DNA of 64,000 nucleotides from Bog-473 sp963744225. GTDB lineage: Bacteria; Actinomycetota; Acidimicrobiia; Acidimicrobiales; RAAP-2. Below, in pieces: positions 48,286-58,599 of this stretch (positions are counted from its first letter, which is position 1; every line of letters starts with the position of its first letter). The notes below the pieces were generated by a model. It was not told where the DNA came from, made no database searches, and worked only from the letters and a program-made list of their open reading frames with translations. The stretch lies in contig CAVUSV010000002.1 in assembly GCA_963744225.1 (NCBI GenBank), positions 1-64,000 of the forward strand, read 5' to 3'. Position numbers and translations under genes: made by a program.

Positions 48286-49419
48286 TCAGCGCGCCCCGGC
48301 ACGCGCGGGATAGGCCAGCATCAGGTTGCGGAAGGCATCGAAGAGGTAGCGAGCGTCATGGGGGCCGGGTGCGGCCTCGGGGTGGTACTGCACGGAGAAC
48401 GCCGGCGCCCGGAAGGACCGGAAGCCTTCGATCACGCCGTCGTTGAGGTTCACGTGCGTGGTCTCGGTGTCGGGGATGGATCCCGCGGCGACGGCGTAGT
48501 TGTGGTTCTGGCTCGTGATCTCGACCACGCCGGTCTCGAGGCGTTGCACGGGGTGATTGGCGCCGTGGTGGCCGAAGGGCAGCTTGTAGGTCGAACCGCC
48601 GAGCGCGGTGGCCAGGATCTGGTGGCCGAGGCAGATGCCGAACACGGGCACCCCACCCACCAGATCGGCGACCGCGGCGGTCGGGCCGGGCAGCGCGGCC
48701 GGATCGCCGGGTCCGTTGGAGAGGAACACCCCGTCGGGGTCGAGCGCGCGCACCTCGTCGGCACTGGTGCCCGCCGGCACCACCGTCACCGTCCCCAGGG
48801 TGGTCAGCAGGTCGACCATCGTGGCCTTCACCCCGAAGTCGTACGCCACGATGCGCAGTCCACTCGTGCTTCCGAGGCCGGTCCCGGGATGGACGGTCGG
48901 CTCCGTCGCGGTGACGCCCGACACCAGATCCTGCCCGTCCGTGCCAACGGCGGCTGCGGCAGCGGCGCGCAACTCGGCCGCAGGCGCGGTGCCGAACGCG
49001 CACGGAACGGCGCCGGCGTCCCGGATGTGTCGGGTCAGTCGCCGGGTGTCGACCCCGGTCAGGGCCGGGACGCCGTGACGACGCAGGAAGGGCTCGAGCG
49101 CCTCGGTCGAGCGCCAGTTGGACGGTTCGGCGGCCAGGTCGCACACGACGATCCCCCGGCAGCGCGGCACGGCCGCCTCGTCGTCGGTGGCGTTCGTGCC
49201 GTAGTTGCCGATGTGCGTGCTCGTGAAGGCGATCACCTGGCCGGCATAGGACGGGTCGGTGATGATCTCTTGGTAGCCGCTCATGGCGGTGTTGAACACC
49301 AGCTCCCCCGTGGCCACCGGGACCAGCGCGCCGGCCGCCTCACCCGAGAAGACGGCGCCGTCGGCCGTCACGAGCAGTGCAGCCGACCTGTCCCCCTGCC
49401 CCGGTACGGCGGCGCTCAT
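48286..49419 (-). CDS. carA: Carbamoyl-phosphate synthase small chain
   Basis: CarA supplies ammonia from glutamine to CarB. The 377-residue frame is unbroken. The N-terminal domain has LVFNTAMSGYQEIITDPSYAGQ and FTSTHIGNYG. The class I glutaminase has the cysteine in VFGICLGHQILATALGG, the histidine in SVQYHPEAAPGPHD, and QNHNYAVAA. The start overlaps the pyrC stop (ATGA). Confidence 0.97.
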   Translation of the reverse strand: MSAAVPGQGDRSAALLVTADGAVFSGEAAGALVPVATGELVFNTAMSGYQEIITDPSYAGQVIAFTSTHIGNYGTNATDDEAAVPRCRGIVVCDLAAEPSNWRSTEALEPFLRRHGVPALTGVDTRRLTRHIRDAGAVPCAFGTAPAAELRAAAAAAVGTDGQDLVSGVTATEPTVHPGTGLGSTSGLRIVAYDFGVKATMVDLLTTLGTVTVVPAGTSADEVRALDPDGVFLSNGPGDPAALPGPTAAVADLVGGVPVFGICLGHQILATALGGSTYKLPFGHHGANHPVQRLETGVVEITSQNHNYAVAAGSIPDTETTHVNLNDGVIEGFRSFRAPAFSVQYHPEAAPGPHDARYLFDAFRNLMLAYPARAGAR

Positions 49420-50730
49420 CGCTGTGCCGTCGCGTCGATCACGACCGCCTCGCCTCGCAGGACGGTGTGGCGCACCGCCCCGGTGAAGGTGCGACCGGCG
49501 TACGGTGTGTTGCGGCTGCGGCTGGCAAGCCGGGCGGGGTCCACCTCGGTCGTGGCGCTTGGGTCGAAGACGCACAGGTTGGCCGTCGTCCCCTCGGCGA
49601 TCGGACCGCCCTGCGCGCTCTGGCCTCCGGGACGGGGGTCGGTCGCCGTCAGCTTGGCGATCGCGGCCGGCCGTGCGCTCATCAGCGCGAACAGCCGCGG
49701 TGGCTCCAGATAAGGCGACAACACCTCCCACGCAATGGGCAGCGCTGTCTGCAGGCCCAGCATGCCCGGGGGCGCCTGGTCGAAAGGGACATCCTTGGAC
49801 TCGGGGGCGTGGGGGGCATGGTCCGTCGCCACGGCGTCGATCGTGCCGTCGAGAAGACCTCCCACGACCGCGGCCACGTCCTCGTCGGTCCGCAGCGGTG
49901 GATTGACCTTGAACACCGGGTCGTACCCCGCCACGGCGGCGTGCGTCAGGAGCATGTGGTGTGGTGCCGCCTCGGCGGTGACGGGGAGACCCTCGGCCTT
50001 GGCCCGCCGGACCAACTCGACCGAGCCCGCCGTGGAGAGGTGCAGGAAGTGGACGGGTGCCCCCGTCAGGCGCACCAGCGCGATGTCGCGGGCGACCATG
50101 GCCTCCTCAGCGACGGCGGGCAGGCCCGGGAGACCGAGGCGACTCGACCAGCACCCCTCGTGCATGGCGCCGCCGGCGGCCAGGCAGGCGTCCTCGCAGT
50201 GCTGGGCCAGGGTGACGCCCAGGCCCTTCGCGTAGTCGAGCGCGCGGCGCATCAGCGCGCCGTCCTGCACGCCCGCGCCGTCGTCGGTGAAGATGGTCAC
50301 GCCCAGGGCGGCGAGCTCGCCGAGCGGCGCCAGGGCAGCGCCGGCACGTCCCACGGTGATGGCGCCCGCCACAGCCACCTCGGCCGGGCAGCCGGCGCCG
50401 AGCGCGAGGACCTCGGCCGCCACCCCCGCGGAGTCGATCGCCGGCTCGGTGTTCGGCATGGCCACGACGGCCGTGTAGCCGCCGAGCGCGGCAGCGCGGG
50501 TGCCTGACTCGATGGTCTCGGCCTCCTCGCGACCCGGCTGGCGCAGGTGGGCGTGCAGGTCGACAAGCCCCGGGCCCACGAGGCAACCCGTGGCGTCGAG
50601 CACCCGGGTGCTCCGCGGGGCGTCGATGGACGCCGCCACGCCGACCACGACGTCGCCCTCGACGGCCACGTCGAGCCGGGCCAGGCCCTCGGGCCCGACG
50701 ACCGAGCCACCCCGGATGACGAGGGTGAGA

Positions 50731-50738
<8 letters not shown>
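49416..50738 (-). CDS. pyrC: Dihydroorotase
   Basis: PyrC cyclises carbamoyl aspartate. It is a class I amidohydrolase with metal ligands in VDLHAHLRQPGREEAE (near residue 60), a carbamylated-lysine position replaced by FTDDGAG-like sequence as in related enzymes, the GVTLAQHCED and HFLHLSTAG histidines, and the aspartate in AVATDHAPHAPESK. The start is uncertain: TTG at 50738, overlapping the pyrB stop, gives LPDLTLVIRGG; an ATG at 50759 adds seven residues. Confidence 0.95.
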
Positions 50739-51716
<978 letters not shown>

Positions 51717-51720
<4 letters not shown>

Positions 51721-52289
51721 TTGTCCTCCAAGGTGCCGATCCAGACGCCGTCCTCGCCGACGTCGACCATCTCCTCGCGTCGAGTCGGGAGGTTCTTGCC
51801 CACGTAGTCGGGGCGGATGGGGAGCTCGCGGTGGCCGCGGTCGATCATGACGGCGAGCTGGACGGCACGGGCCCGGCCGAAGTCGTTGAGCGCGTTGAGG
51901 GCGGCCCGGATGGTGCGGCCCGTGAAGAGGACGTCGTCGACGAGCACCACCACGCGCCCGGCCAGGTCAACGTTGATGTCGGTGACGGCCTCGGGGAGGA
52001 CAGGACGCAGTCCGATGTCGTCCCGGTAGAAGGCCACGTCCAGGCTGCCGAGATCGAGGGTGTCGACGCCCTCGATCTGGCGGAGCATCTCAGCCATCCT
52101 GGTGGCCAGAGGGACGCCGCCGGTCTGGAGCCCGACCACGACGACGTCCTCGACGCCGCCGTTGCGCTCGACGATCTCGTGTGACATCCGCGTCAGGGCG
52201 CGCTGGACGTCGGCAGCGGTCAGGACCTGGGAATGGGCTACGAAAACGCCCCCGAGGGGTCGCGTGTGACTGCGTTCGCGTTCGGCCAC
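51717..52289 (-). CDS. pyrR: Bifunctional pyr operon RNA-binding regulator/uracil phosphoribosyltransferase
   Basis: PyrR binds pyr leader RNA when UMP or UTP is high and can also make UMP from uracil. The 190-residue protein shows the PRPP loop GRVVVLVDDVLFTGRTIRAAL near residue 110 and VVVGLQTGGVPLATRMAE near 55. The N-terminus (MAERERSHTRPLGG) is an extension. The start is GTG, with CAGGAGGAAC 3 nt upstream. A hairpin matching the PyrR recognition loop lies just before this ribosome site. Confidence 0.96.
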
Positions 52290-52300
52290 TGTTCCTCCTG

Positions 52301-52331
52301 CCGTGTGAGCCTCACAGAACTCACTTCACGG
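52301..52331 (-). promoter_or_regulatory. PyrR-binding hairpin in the pyr leader
   Basis: The transcript folds as CCGU, bulge GAA, GUGAG, loop UUCUGUGAGG, CUCAC, ACGG. This matches the anti-antiterminator/binding-loop architecture: lower stem, purine bulge on the 5' side, 5-bp upper stem, and the loop consensus UCNGNGAGGYU. It ends directly at the pyrR Shine-Dalgarno (52292-52300), so PyrR binding would block translation initiation, as in mycobacteria, and not cause attenuation. Confidence 0.75.
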
Positions 52332-52376
52332 TCAGGCGTCCACCTTAGCGCGCTCGGATGTGGTGCGGCCCGGAGC

Positions 52377-52784
52377 TCAGGCCGACGGCGGCGCGATATC
52401 GGCGGCGATCGTCGACAGGATGCCGTTGACGAACCGTCCGGACTCGTCGGTCGAGTACGCCTTGACCAGCTCGACCGCCTCGTCGATCACCACGGCCACC
52501 GGCGGGCCGTCGGGTGTGAGGAGTTCGGCCACCGCCATCCGGAGCACGAGGCGGTCGATGACCGCCATACGGTCGAGCGGCCAGCCCACAGAGGCAGCCC
52601 CGATGCGGCGGTCGGCCTCCTCCCGGCTGCCCACGACGCGCTCGACGAGGGTGCGCACGAAGGGGTCCGGGGGCACCGGCAGCGCATCGAGGACCTCGAG
52701 GGGGCCGTCGCCCTTGAGCTCGGCCTCGTAGAGCAGCGAAAGGGCCCGCTCCCGTTGCTGGTGCCGGGGGGCGGCGTCGGTCAT
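52377..52784 (-). CDS. nusB: Transcription antitermination factor NusB
   Basis: The 135-residue all-helical protein contains RERALSLLYEAELKG, WPLDRMAVIDRLVLRMAVAELL and VVIDEAVELVKAYSTDESGRFVNGILS, the full NusB signature. It acts with NusE/S10 at boxA of rRNA leaders. It lies 70 nt after efp and ends 45 nt before the pyrR hairpin, so pyr genes may have their own promoter. Confidence 0.95.
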   Translation of the reverse strand: MTDAAPRHQQRERALSLLYEAELKGDGPLEVLDALPVPPDPFVRTLVERVVGSREEADRRIGAASVGWPLDRMAVIDRLVLRMAVAELLTPDGPPVAVVIDEAVELVKAYSTDESGRFVNGILSTIAADIAPPSA

Positions 52785-52854
52785 GGGTCCTGGTCCTGGT
52801 GCGGGTCCTGGCCTCGGCCGGGGCGCAGGCGCCTGGAGTCGAGGCGGCGGGCCG

Positions 52855-53415
52855 TCAGGCCCGGGTCAGGTACTCGCCGGAGCGGGTGTCGACCTTGATC
52901 ACGTCCCCGATGTTCACAAAGAGGGGAACCTGGACGACCAGGCCCGTCTGGAGGGTGGCCGGCTTGCGGGCCCCCGAGACGCGGTCGCCCTGGATGCCCG
53001 GCTCCGTCTCGGTCACGGTCAGCTCCACCGAGGCAGGGAGGTCCACGCCGACGATCTCGCCGTTGTACATCTGCAGGTTGGCCTCGTCGCCTTCCTTGAG
53101 GTAATTCGGCGCGTCGCCGAGCAATGCGGGCGCCGCCGTCATCTGGTCGTAGCTCGTGGTGTCCATGAACACGAAGTCGGCGCCGTCGCGGTAGAGGAAC
53201 TGCATGTCGCGCTTGTCGATGATGGCCTGCTCGAGCTTCTCGTCGGCCCGGTAGGTGCGCTCGATCACCGCGCCGCTCCGGACGTTCTTCAGCTTGGTGC
53301 GCACGAAGGCGCCGCCCTTCCCGGGCTTGACGTGCTGGAACTCGACGACGTTGAAGAGGCCCTCGGGCAGGTCGAGGCTCATGCCGTTCCTCAGGTCATT
53401 GGTCGAGACTGCCAT
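52855..53415 (-). CDS. efp: Elongation factor P
   Basis: EF-P relieves ribosome stalling at polyproline. The 186-residue protein has three beta-barrel domains: the KOW-like N-domain with the exposed tip VKPGKGGAF (lysine at the tip), then RTYRADEKLEQA and the C-terminal VQVPLFVNIGDVIKVDTRSGEYL. No epmA/epmB or rhamnosylase gene is next to it. Its start overlaps the pepQ end by 20 nt. Confidence 0.97.
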   Translation of the reverse strand: MAVSTNDLRNGMSLDLPEGLFNVVEFQHVKPGKGGAFVRTKLKNVRSGAVIERTYRADEKLEQAIIDKRDMQFLYRDGADFVFMDTTSYDQMTAAPALLGDAPNYLKEGDEANLQMYNGEIVGVDLPASVELTVTETEPGIQGDRVSGARKPATLQTGLVVQVPLFVNIGDVIKVDTRSGEYLTRA

Positions 53416-54559
53416 GGATGTCCTTTGTGAATCGGGTCAGGGGGCGAGCGCCGTCCTCGGTCACGACCAGGGTGTCCTCGACGCGAACGCCGCCATGCCC
53501 GGGAACATAGACACCGGGCTCAACGGTGACGACAAAGCCGGGGGCGAGGATAGCAGTGCCGAGTTGGCTGACCGTCGGCGCTTCATGGATATCGAGGCCC
53601 ACGCCGTGCCCCGTTCCGTGCTCGAAGCGCTCGGCCCAACCCGCCTCGGCGATGATCCGGCGGCAGACGTCGTCCACCTCCTTGGCAGAGATGCCCGGCT
53701 TGACCGCGGCGGCACCGGCGGCCTGCGACTCGCCGACGACGGCGAAGATGCGCGCCAGCTCGCCCTCGGGTTCGGCACCAACACAGAAGGTGCGGGTCAT
53801 GTCGGAGCGGTAGCCCTCGAAGGTCGCCCCGAAGTCGACGACGACCGGGTCCCCTTCGGCGATGCGCCGCGGTCCGGGGTGGTGGTGGGGCTTGGCCGAG
53901 TTCTCGCCGGCGGCGACGATCGTCTCGAAGGCGGTGCTCTCCGCCCCGCCCCGCCGCATGGCGGTGTCGAGCTCCAGGGCGAAGTGCTCTTCGCTGACGC
54001 CCTGGCTCATGAGCGGGAGGACCTCGAAAAGGGCGGCGTCGGCGATGGCGGCCGCCCGCTCCATGCGGGCGATCTCGGCGGCGTCCTTTCTCTCCCGCAG
54101 TGCTTCGACCGCTCGTGTTGTGGCCACGAGGCGGTCGGCACCGAGGAGGTCGGACCAAGTGCGCTGCGCACTCCAGGTGACGTTGTCGGCCTCGAGGCCG
54201 ATGCGGGCGATTGCGGCGAGGGACAGCGCGGCCTGCGCCGCGTTGCGTTGCTCGGTTCCCGATCCGATGGTGATGTCGACCTGGGAGGCGGCGCCTGCCT
54301 GAGCGATCTGCTCGGCCGACTGCGTGCGGTAGCGCCCGTCGGTCGTCAACAGCGCCGTGTCCCGCGTGACCGTGAGGACCGCCGCCGAGCCGGAGAACCC
54401 CGTCAGGTAGCGGACGTTGGCCAGCGTCGTGACGACGAGGGCGTCGATGTCGTGTTCGTCGAATGCGTCGCGCAGGCGATTCAGGCGGCCGCTCACCGTG
54501 ATGGCGGGGAGGGGGGACGCGCTCGGGAGGTACGGGTTGGCGTGGGCGGTCGTCGTCAT
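53396..54559 (-). CDS. pepQ: Xaa-Pro aminopeptidase (M24 family)
   Basis: The 387-residue creatinase-fold peptidase has an N-terminal domain (RLRDAFDEHDIDALVVTTLANVRYLTGFSG, in parts) and the pita-bread catalytic domain. Metal ligands: Asp in VVVDFGATFEGY, Asp in SDMTRTF, His in FEHGTGHGVGLDIHEAP, Glu in VTVEPGVYVPG and Glu in VRVEDTLVV. It probably splits Xaa-Pro dipeptides. Placement between aroQ and efp matches Mycobacterium (Rv2535c). Confidence 0.94.
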   Translation of the reverse strand: MTTTAHANPYLPSASPLPAITVSGRLNRLRDAFDEHDIDALVVTTLANVRYLTGFSGSAAVLTVTRDTALLTTDGRYRTQSAEQIAQAGAASQVDITIGSGTEQRNAAQAALSLAAIARIGLEADNVTWSAQRTWSDLLGADRLVATTRAVEALRERKDAAEIARMERAAAIADAALFEVLPLMSQGVSEEHFALELDTAMRRGGAESTAFETIVAAGENSAKPHHHPGPRRIAEGDPVVVDFGATFEGYRSDMTRTFCVGAEPEGELARIFAVVGESQAAGAAAVKPGISAKEVDDVCRRIIAEAGWAERFEHGTGHGVGLDIHEAPTVSQLGTAILAPGFVVTVEPGVYVPGHGGVRVEDTLVVTEDGARPLTRFTKDIHGSLDQ

Positions 54560-54563
54560 GGTG

Positions 54564-55007
54564 TCAGGTGGCTCCCTTCAAGAGTGCGGCAGTGGCTTCG
54601 ATGGCGAGCTCGTAGCCGAGACCGCCGAAGCCGGCGACGACGCCCGAGGTCACCGGCGCAAGCACAGAGGTGTGACGGAACGGCTCGCGGGCCGCCGGGT
54701 TCGAGAGATGCAGCTCGACCACCGGCCCGTCGAACGCCGCCACGGCGTCGTGCAGTGACCACGAGGTGTGGCTCAGCGCGCCCGCGTTAATGACGAGGGC
54801 GTCCGCCCTGCCACGGGCAGCATGGACCGCGTCGATCAGCTCTCCCTCATGGTTCGACTGGAGGTGCTCGAACTGGAGGCCGTGGCGACCGGCGACCGCT
54901 TCGGCCCGCTTGACGTGGTCGGCCAAGGTGCCGGTCCCGTAGATCTCGGGCTCACGCTCGCCGAGCAGGTTCAGGTTGGGCCCAGAGAGGAGCAGAACGA
55001 GGCTCAT
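54564..55007 (-). CDS. aroQ: 3-dehydroquinate dehydratase, type II
   Basis: The 147-residue dodecameric-type enzyme has LLLSGPNLNLLGEREPEIYG (with the catalytic Tyr), QSNHEGELIDAVH, VINAGALSHTSWSLHDAV and the catalytic-His region ELHLSNPAAREPFRH. It makes 3-dehydroshikimate. Its start overlaps the aroB stop (ATGA), and the stop is 4 nt before pepQ. Confidence 0.97.
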   Translation of the reverse strand: MSLVLLLSGPNLNLLGEREPEIYGTGTLADHVKRAEAVAGRHGLQFEHLQSNHEGELIDAVHAARGRADALVINAGALSHTSWSLHDAVAAFDGPVVELHLSNPAAREPFRHTSVLAPVTSGVVAGFGGLGYELAIEATAALLKGAT

Positions 55008-56044
55008 ACGCGTGCACCCATGTCGGCCAGGGTAGCGACCACGTCGGCGACGGCCACCCCGCGCACCGGCTCGACACCCTCCGGACCGTCGAGCACGAAC
55101 GTCAAATCCTGTTGCGCCTTCTTGTCCCGGCCCATGAAGGTGACGAGCTCTGCGGCATCGGCGCCGCGCGGGAGGTCGGTGGGAAGGTCAAAGCTGGCCA
55201 GGACGGTGCGGTGGTCGTCGACGCGGGCCTCATCGATCCGACCGAGACGCTGCGCAAGCCGCGCCGCGAACAGGAGCCCGATGGCGACGGCCTCGCCGTG
55301 GCGCAGGTCCCAGTCGGGGTGGTCGGTCAGGGCCGCACCCTCGAGCGCGTGGGCCAGGGTGTGCCCGTAGTTGAGGATCATGCGGCGGGCCCCCTCTCGC
55401 TCGTCCTCGGCCACGATTGCCGCCTTGATGCCAACGCAGCGTGCCACCTGCTCGTCGATGGGCTGGTCCGCCCGGGGGGCATCGCCCAGGAAGGCGTACT
55501 TGGCGATCTCGCCCCGGCCGCACACCCATTCCCTCGGGGGCAGACTGCCCAGGGTCTCGGTGTCGCACAACACGGCGTTGGGCTGCCAGAACGCCCCCAC
55601 CAGGTTCTTGCCCTCTGGGAGATTGACGCCCGTCTTGCCGCCGATTGCCGCGTCGACCTGGGCGAGCAGGGAGGTGGCAACGTTCACGTAGGCGGTCCCC
55701 CGGTGATAGCTGGCCGCGGCGAAACCGGCCACGTCGGTCACGATGCCGCCGCCCACCGCGACAACGATGTCGGCCCTCGACAGCCCGGCGCGGGCGAACG
55801 AGCGGGTGAGCTCCTCCACCGTCGCGAGGGTCTTGGCGTCCTCGCCGTCGGGGACGACGCAGATCGTCGAGGGCACGCCGGGGTCGAGCCCGTCGACCCA
55901 GCCCGCCGCCTTGATCGCCTCCTGCGTGACGATCACCGCCGACTTGGCCCCCGGCGGCACGAAGCGGGCGACCTCGTTGCGGGCGCCCGGCCCGACCAGG
56001 ACGGGATACGAGCGTTCGGCCAGGTCGACGGAGAGGGCGCGCAT
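55004..56044 (-). CDS. aroB: 3-dehydroquinate synthase
   Basis: AroB makes the first ring of the shikimate pathway. The 346-residue protein has the NAD site VAVGGGIVTDVAGFAAASYHRG near 95, TSLLAQVDAAIGGKTGVN near 125, the zinc ligands in RRMILNYGHTLAHALE near 230 and RHGEAVAIG near 250. The ATG at 56044 is the family start. The gap to aroK is 13 nt. Confidence 0.97.
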   Translation of the reverse strand: MRALSVDLAERSYPVLVGPGARNEVARFVPPGAKSAVIVTQEAIKAAGWVDGLDPGVPSTICVVPDGEDAKTLATVEELTRSFARAGLSRADIVVAVGGGIVTDVAGFAAASYHRGTAYVNVATSLLAQVDAAIGGKTGVNLPEGKNLVGAFWQPNAVLCDTETLGSLPPREWVCGRGEIAKYAFLGDAPRADQPIDEQVARCVGIKAAIVAEDEREGARRMILNYGHTLAHALEGAALTDHPDWDLRHGEAVAIGLLFAARLAQRLGRIDEARVDDHRTVLASFDLPTDLPRGADAAELVTFMGRDKKAQQDLTFVLDGPEGVEPVRGVAVADVVATLADMGARV

Positions 56045-56057
56045 CTTCTTGGGCTCC

Positions 56058-56600
56058 CTACTCGGCCTTGGTGGGGGCCCCGGTGAAGTCCTGACTTCCG
56101 ACGGCCTCGAGGATGCGCGCCGCCACGACGTCAGGGGACAGATCGTCGACGTCGATGACAAGGTCGGCCAATTCGGCATAGAACGGGGCGCGCACCTCGT
56201 TGAGATGGACCAGGGCCACCCCGGGGTCGTCGCCGAGCAGCGGGCGCCCCACGCCGGCGCCGACGCGGGCCGCCAGCGTCTCGGGCCGGGCCCGGAGCCA
56301 GACAACGGTTCCGCTCTTCGAGATGAGCTCCCGGTTGGGCGCGCTGAGGACGGCGCCACCGGCGACGGACACGACGGACGGCGCCGCGTCGGCGCAGGCG
56401 TGGGCGAGGACCGCTGCCTCCGCCTTGCGGAACGCCGCCTCGCCGTCACGGGCGAAGAGCGCCGGCACCGTCAGGCCGGTCGCCGCCTCGACATCGGCGT
56501 CCGAGTCCCGGTAGCCCCAGCCAAGACGCTGGGCCACCAGCTGTCCGGTTGTCGTCTTGCCGGCCCCCATCATCCCGACGAGCAGGATGCGGGGGGTCAT
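56058..56600 (-). CDS. aroK: Shikimate kinase
   Basis: The 180-residue P-loop kinase has LVGMMGAGKTTTGQLVAQRL at the start, the shikimate-binding SDADVEAATG, and VSVAGGAVLSAPNREL. The lid arginine is in VGRPLLGDD. The start overlaps the aroC stop by 4 nt. Confidence 0.96.
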   Translation of the reverse strand: MTPRILLVGMMGAGKTTTGQLVAQRLGWGYRDSDADVEAATGLTVPALFARDGEAAFRKAEAAVLAHACADAAPSVVSVAGGAVLSAPNRELISKSGTVVWLRARPETLAARVGAGVGRPLLGDDPGVALVHLNEVRAPFYAELADLVIDVDDLSPDVVAARILEAVGSQDFTGAPTKAE

Positions 56601-57820
56601 ACCGCCGCGGTGCTCGGACCCGCGCCGGTCCTCGGGCCTGGAGTCCCGACCGCGGAGGAGGGCGTGGTGCCGAGCGACGCGACGAAGCCGTCGCGGTTGC
56701 GCACGATCTCGGCAAGCGAGTCGCCGCCGAACTTGCGCAGGGCCTCGTTGGCGAGCACGAGCGCCGTCATCGACTCGGCTACGACGCCCATGGCGGGCAC
56801 AGCCGTGACGTCGGTGCGCTCGCGGAAGCTCACGGTCGATTCCTTCGTCACCACGTCGACGGTCTGGAGGACAGGGCGGTTCAGCGTGGCGAGCGGCTTC
56901 ATCGCCACGCGCGCCACCAGAAGGGCGCCGTTGGAGATGCCTCCCTCGATGCCCCCAGCCCGGTCGGTCGGGCGAACGTACCCGGCGTCGGTGTCGTAGA
57001 CGATGGCGTCGTGCGCCTCGGATCCCCGGCGGCCGGCGTTGTCCCATCCGTCGCCGATCTCGACCGCCTTCACCGCTTGGATCGACATGAGCGCCTGCGC
57101 GAGGTTGGCGTCGAGTTTGCGGTCCCAATGGACGTGGCTGCCCAACCCGACTGGGACGCCGTACGCCAAGACCTCGGCCACGCCGCCGAGCGAGTCGCCC
57201 TCCTTGGCCGCCGCCTTGACCGCGGCGATCATCGCCTCCTCCGCCTCCGGGTCGAAGCAGCGCACGGCGCTCTCGTCGACGGCATCGTTGTCGCTGGGTC
57301 CCGGTCGAGGGCTGTCCGGCGTAGTGGTCGCGTCGCCCAGCGCCACGATGTGGCTGACGATCGACATCCCGAGATGGGAGAGCAGGAGCTTGGCCAGCGT
57401 GCCCGCCGCGACACGGGCGGCCGTCTCCCGGGCCGAGGCCCGCTCGAGAACGTCGCGGGCGTCCTCGAAGCCGTATTTGAGCATGCCGGGCAGATCGGCG
57501 TGTCCCGGCCGGGGCTGGGTGAGCACCTTCGACGGCGCTCCCGGCTCGGGAGACATCTCCTCGGTCCACTTGGGCCACTCGGTGTTGTTGATCTCGATGG
57601 CGACAGGCGACCCCAGCGTGCGGCCGTGGCGGATGCCGCCGAGCAGGGTGATCTCGTCGGCCTCGAAACGCATGCGCGGGCCTCGTCCGAAACCGAGCCG
57701 GCGGCGTGCCAGCTCGTCGGCGATGTCGGACACCTCGACGGGCAAGCCGGCCGGTAACCCCTCGACGATGACGGCGAGGGCGCGACCGTGGGACTCTCCA
57801 GCGGTCAGAAAGCGCAGCAC
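56597..57820 (-). CDS. aroC: Chorismate synthase
   Basis: AroC makes chorismate with reduced FMN. The 407-residue protein has LTAGESHGRALAVIVEGLP at the N-terminus, RPGHADLPGMLKYGFEDARD near 105, RASARETAARVAAG, and GGISNGALLVARVAMKP near 290. It is the first gene of the aroC-K-B-Q-pepQ-efp-nusB series, so the promoter should lie between 57821 and 57877, where I see no clear hexamers. Confidence 0.97.
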   Translation of the reverse strand: MLRFLTAGESHGRALAVIVEGLPAGLPVEVSDIADELARRRLGFGRGPRMRFEADEITLLGGIRHGRTLGSPVAIEINNTEWPKWTEEMSPEPGAPSKVLTQPRPGHADLPGMLKYGFEDARDVLERASARETAARVAAGTLAKLLLSHLGMSIVSHIVALGDATTTPDSPRPGPSDNDAVDESAVRCFDPEAEEAMIAAVKAAAKEGDSLGGVAEVLAYGVPVGLGSHVHWDRKLDANLAQALMSIQAVKAVEIGDGWDNAGRRGSEAHDAIVYDTDAGYVRPTDRAGGIEGGISNGALLVARVAMKPLATLNRPVLQTVDVVTKESTVSFRERTDVTAVPAMGVVAESMTALVLANEALRKFGGDSLAEIVRNRDGFVASLGTTPSSAVGTPGPRTGAGPSTAAV

Positions 57821-57877
57821 ACAGTCACGCTACCGGACGGTCGATGCCGCCTTTGAGCTGGGGCCGCCCGAGATGTC

Positions 57878-58537
57878 TCAGGTGTAGAAGGGGTTGTCCC
57901 CGCTGCCGTGATCGGTCACGTCGAGGACGCGGGTGAGTTCGGGCACCTCTTCGAGGAGCGTCGTCTCGATGCCCTGGCGCAGCGTCATCTGCGACATGGC
58001 ACAACCCTGGCATCCGCCCGAAAGCCGGAGGTAGGCGGTGCCGTCGTCCTCGTTCAGCGCGACGAGGTCGGCCCGTCCGCCGTGGCTGGCGATGGAGGGG
58101 TTGACGGCCTGCTCCAGGACGGCGACCACGCGCGAGGCCAGCGGCCCCGTGATCCCGTTGGCCAGCACCTCGGGCGGGACGCCCGGCGAGGCCTCTTCGG
58201 GCGTCGGGGTGTTCGGGTTGACCAGGACGAGGCCACCGCCACCATCCTCGGACCACTCGAGTCGAGCGCCGCGGAGGCGCTCGACGCTCTCGACCGGGAT
58301 GACGATCTCGAGCTCGTCCTGGCTGAAGCGGGCGTCGTCATCGCCGGCGTCGGAGACAGCCTGGAAGTAGAGGTCGTAGATGAAGGAGCCGGCCTGCACA
58401 CCGCGCACCTCCAGCCAGAGACCGAGCGAACCCGGGTCGGGTTCCTGGTCGATCGCCTCCCGCACAACCTTGTGCGCCTCCGGGGTGAGGGTCACAACGG
58501 GGGTGGTGATCTGCCGGTGTTCGCTGGTCGTCGCCAT
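57878..58537 (-). CDS. nfuA: NfuA-like iron-sulfur cluster carrier
   Basis: The 219-residue protein joins a degenerate HesB/IscA-type N-domain (residues 10-110) to a NifU C-domain with the cluster-binding CxxC in LSGGCQGCAMSQMTLRQGIE near residue 180. NfuA proteins deliver 4Fe-4S clusters to targets. It lacks an Ala-rich linker but the two-domain layout is clear. A gene beginning 62 nt away is divergent. Confidence 0.9.
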   Translation of the reverse strand: MATTSEHRQITTPVVTLTPEAHKVVREAIDQEPDPGSLGLWLEVRGVQAGSFIYDLYFQAVSDAGDDDARFSQDELEIVIPVESVERLRGARLEWSEDGGGGLVLVNPNTPTPEEASPGVPPEVLANGITGPLASRVVAVLEQAVNPSIASHGGRADLVALNEDDGTAYLRLSGGCQGCAMSQMTLRQGIETTLLEEVPELTRVLDVTDHGSGDNPFYT

Positions 58538-58599
58538 GGGGAGAGTCTACGGGGTCAGGGGACGGAGCGGGTCACCGTCGGGTTGTATCGTGCCGTGCC

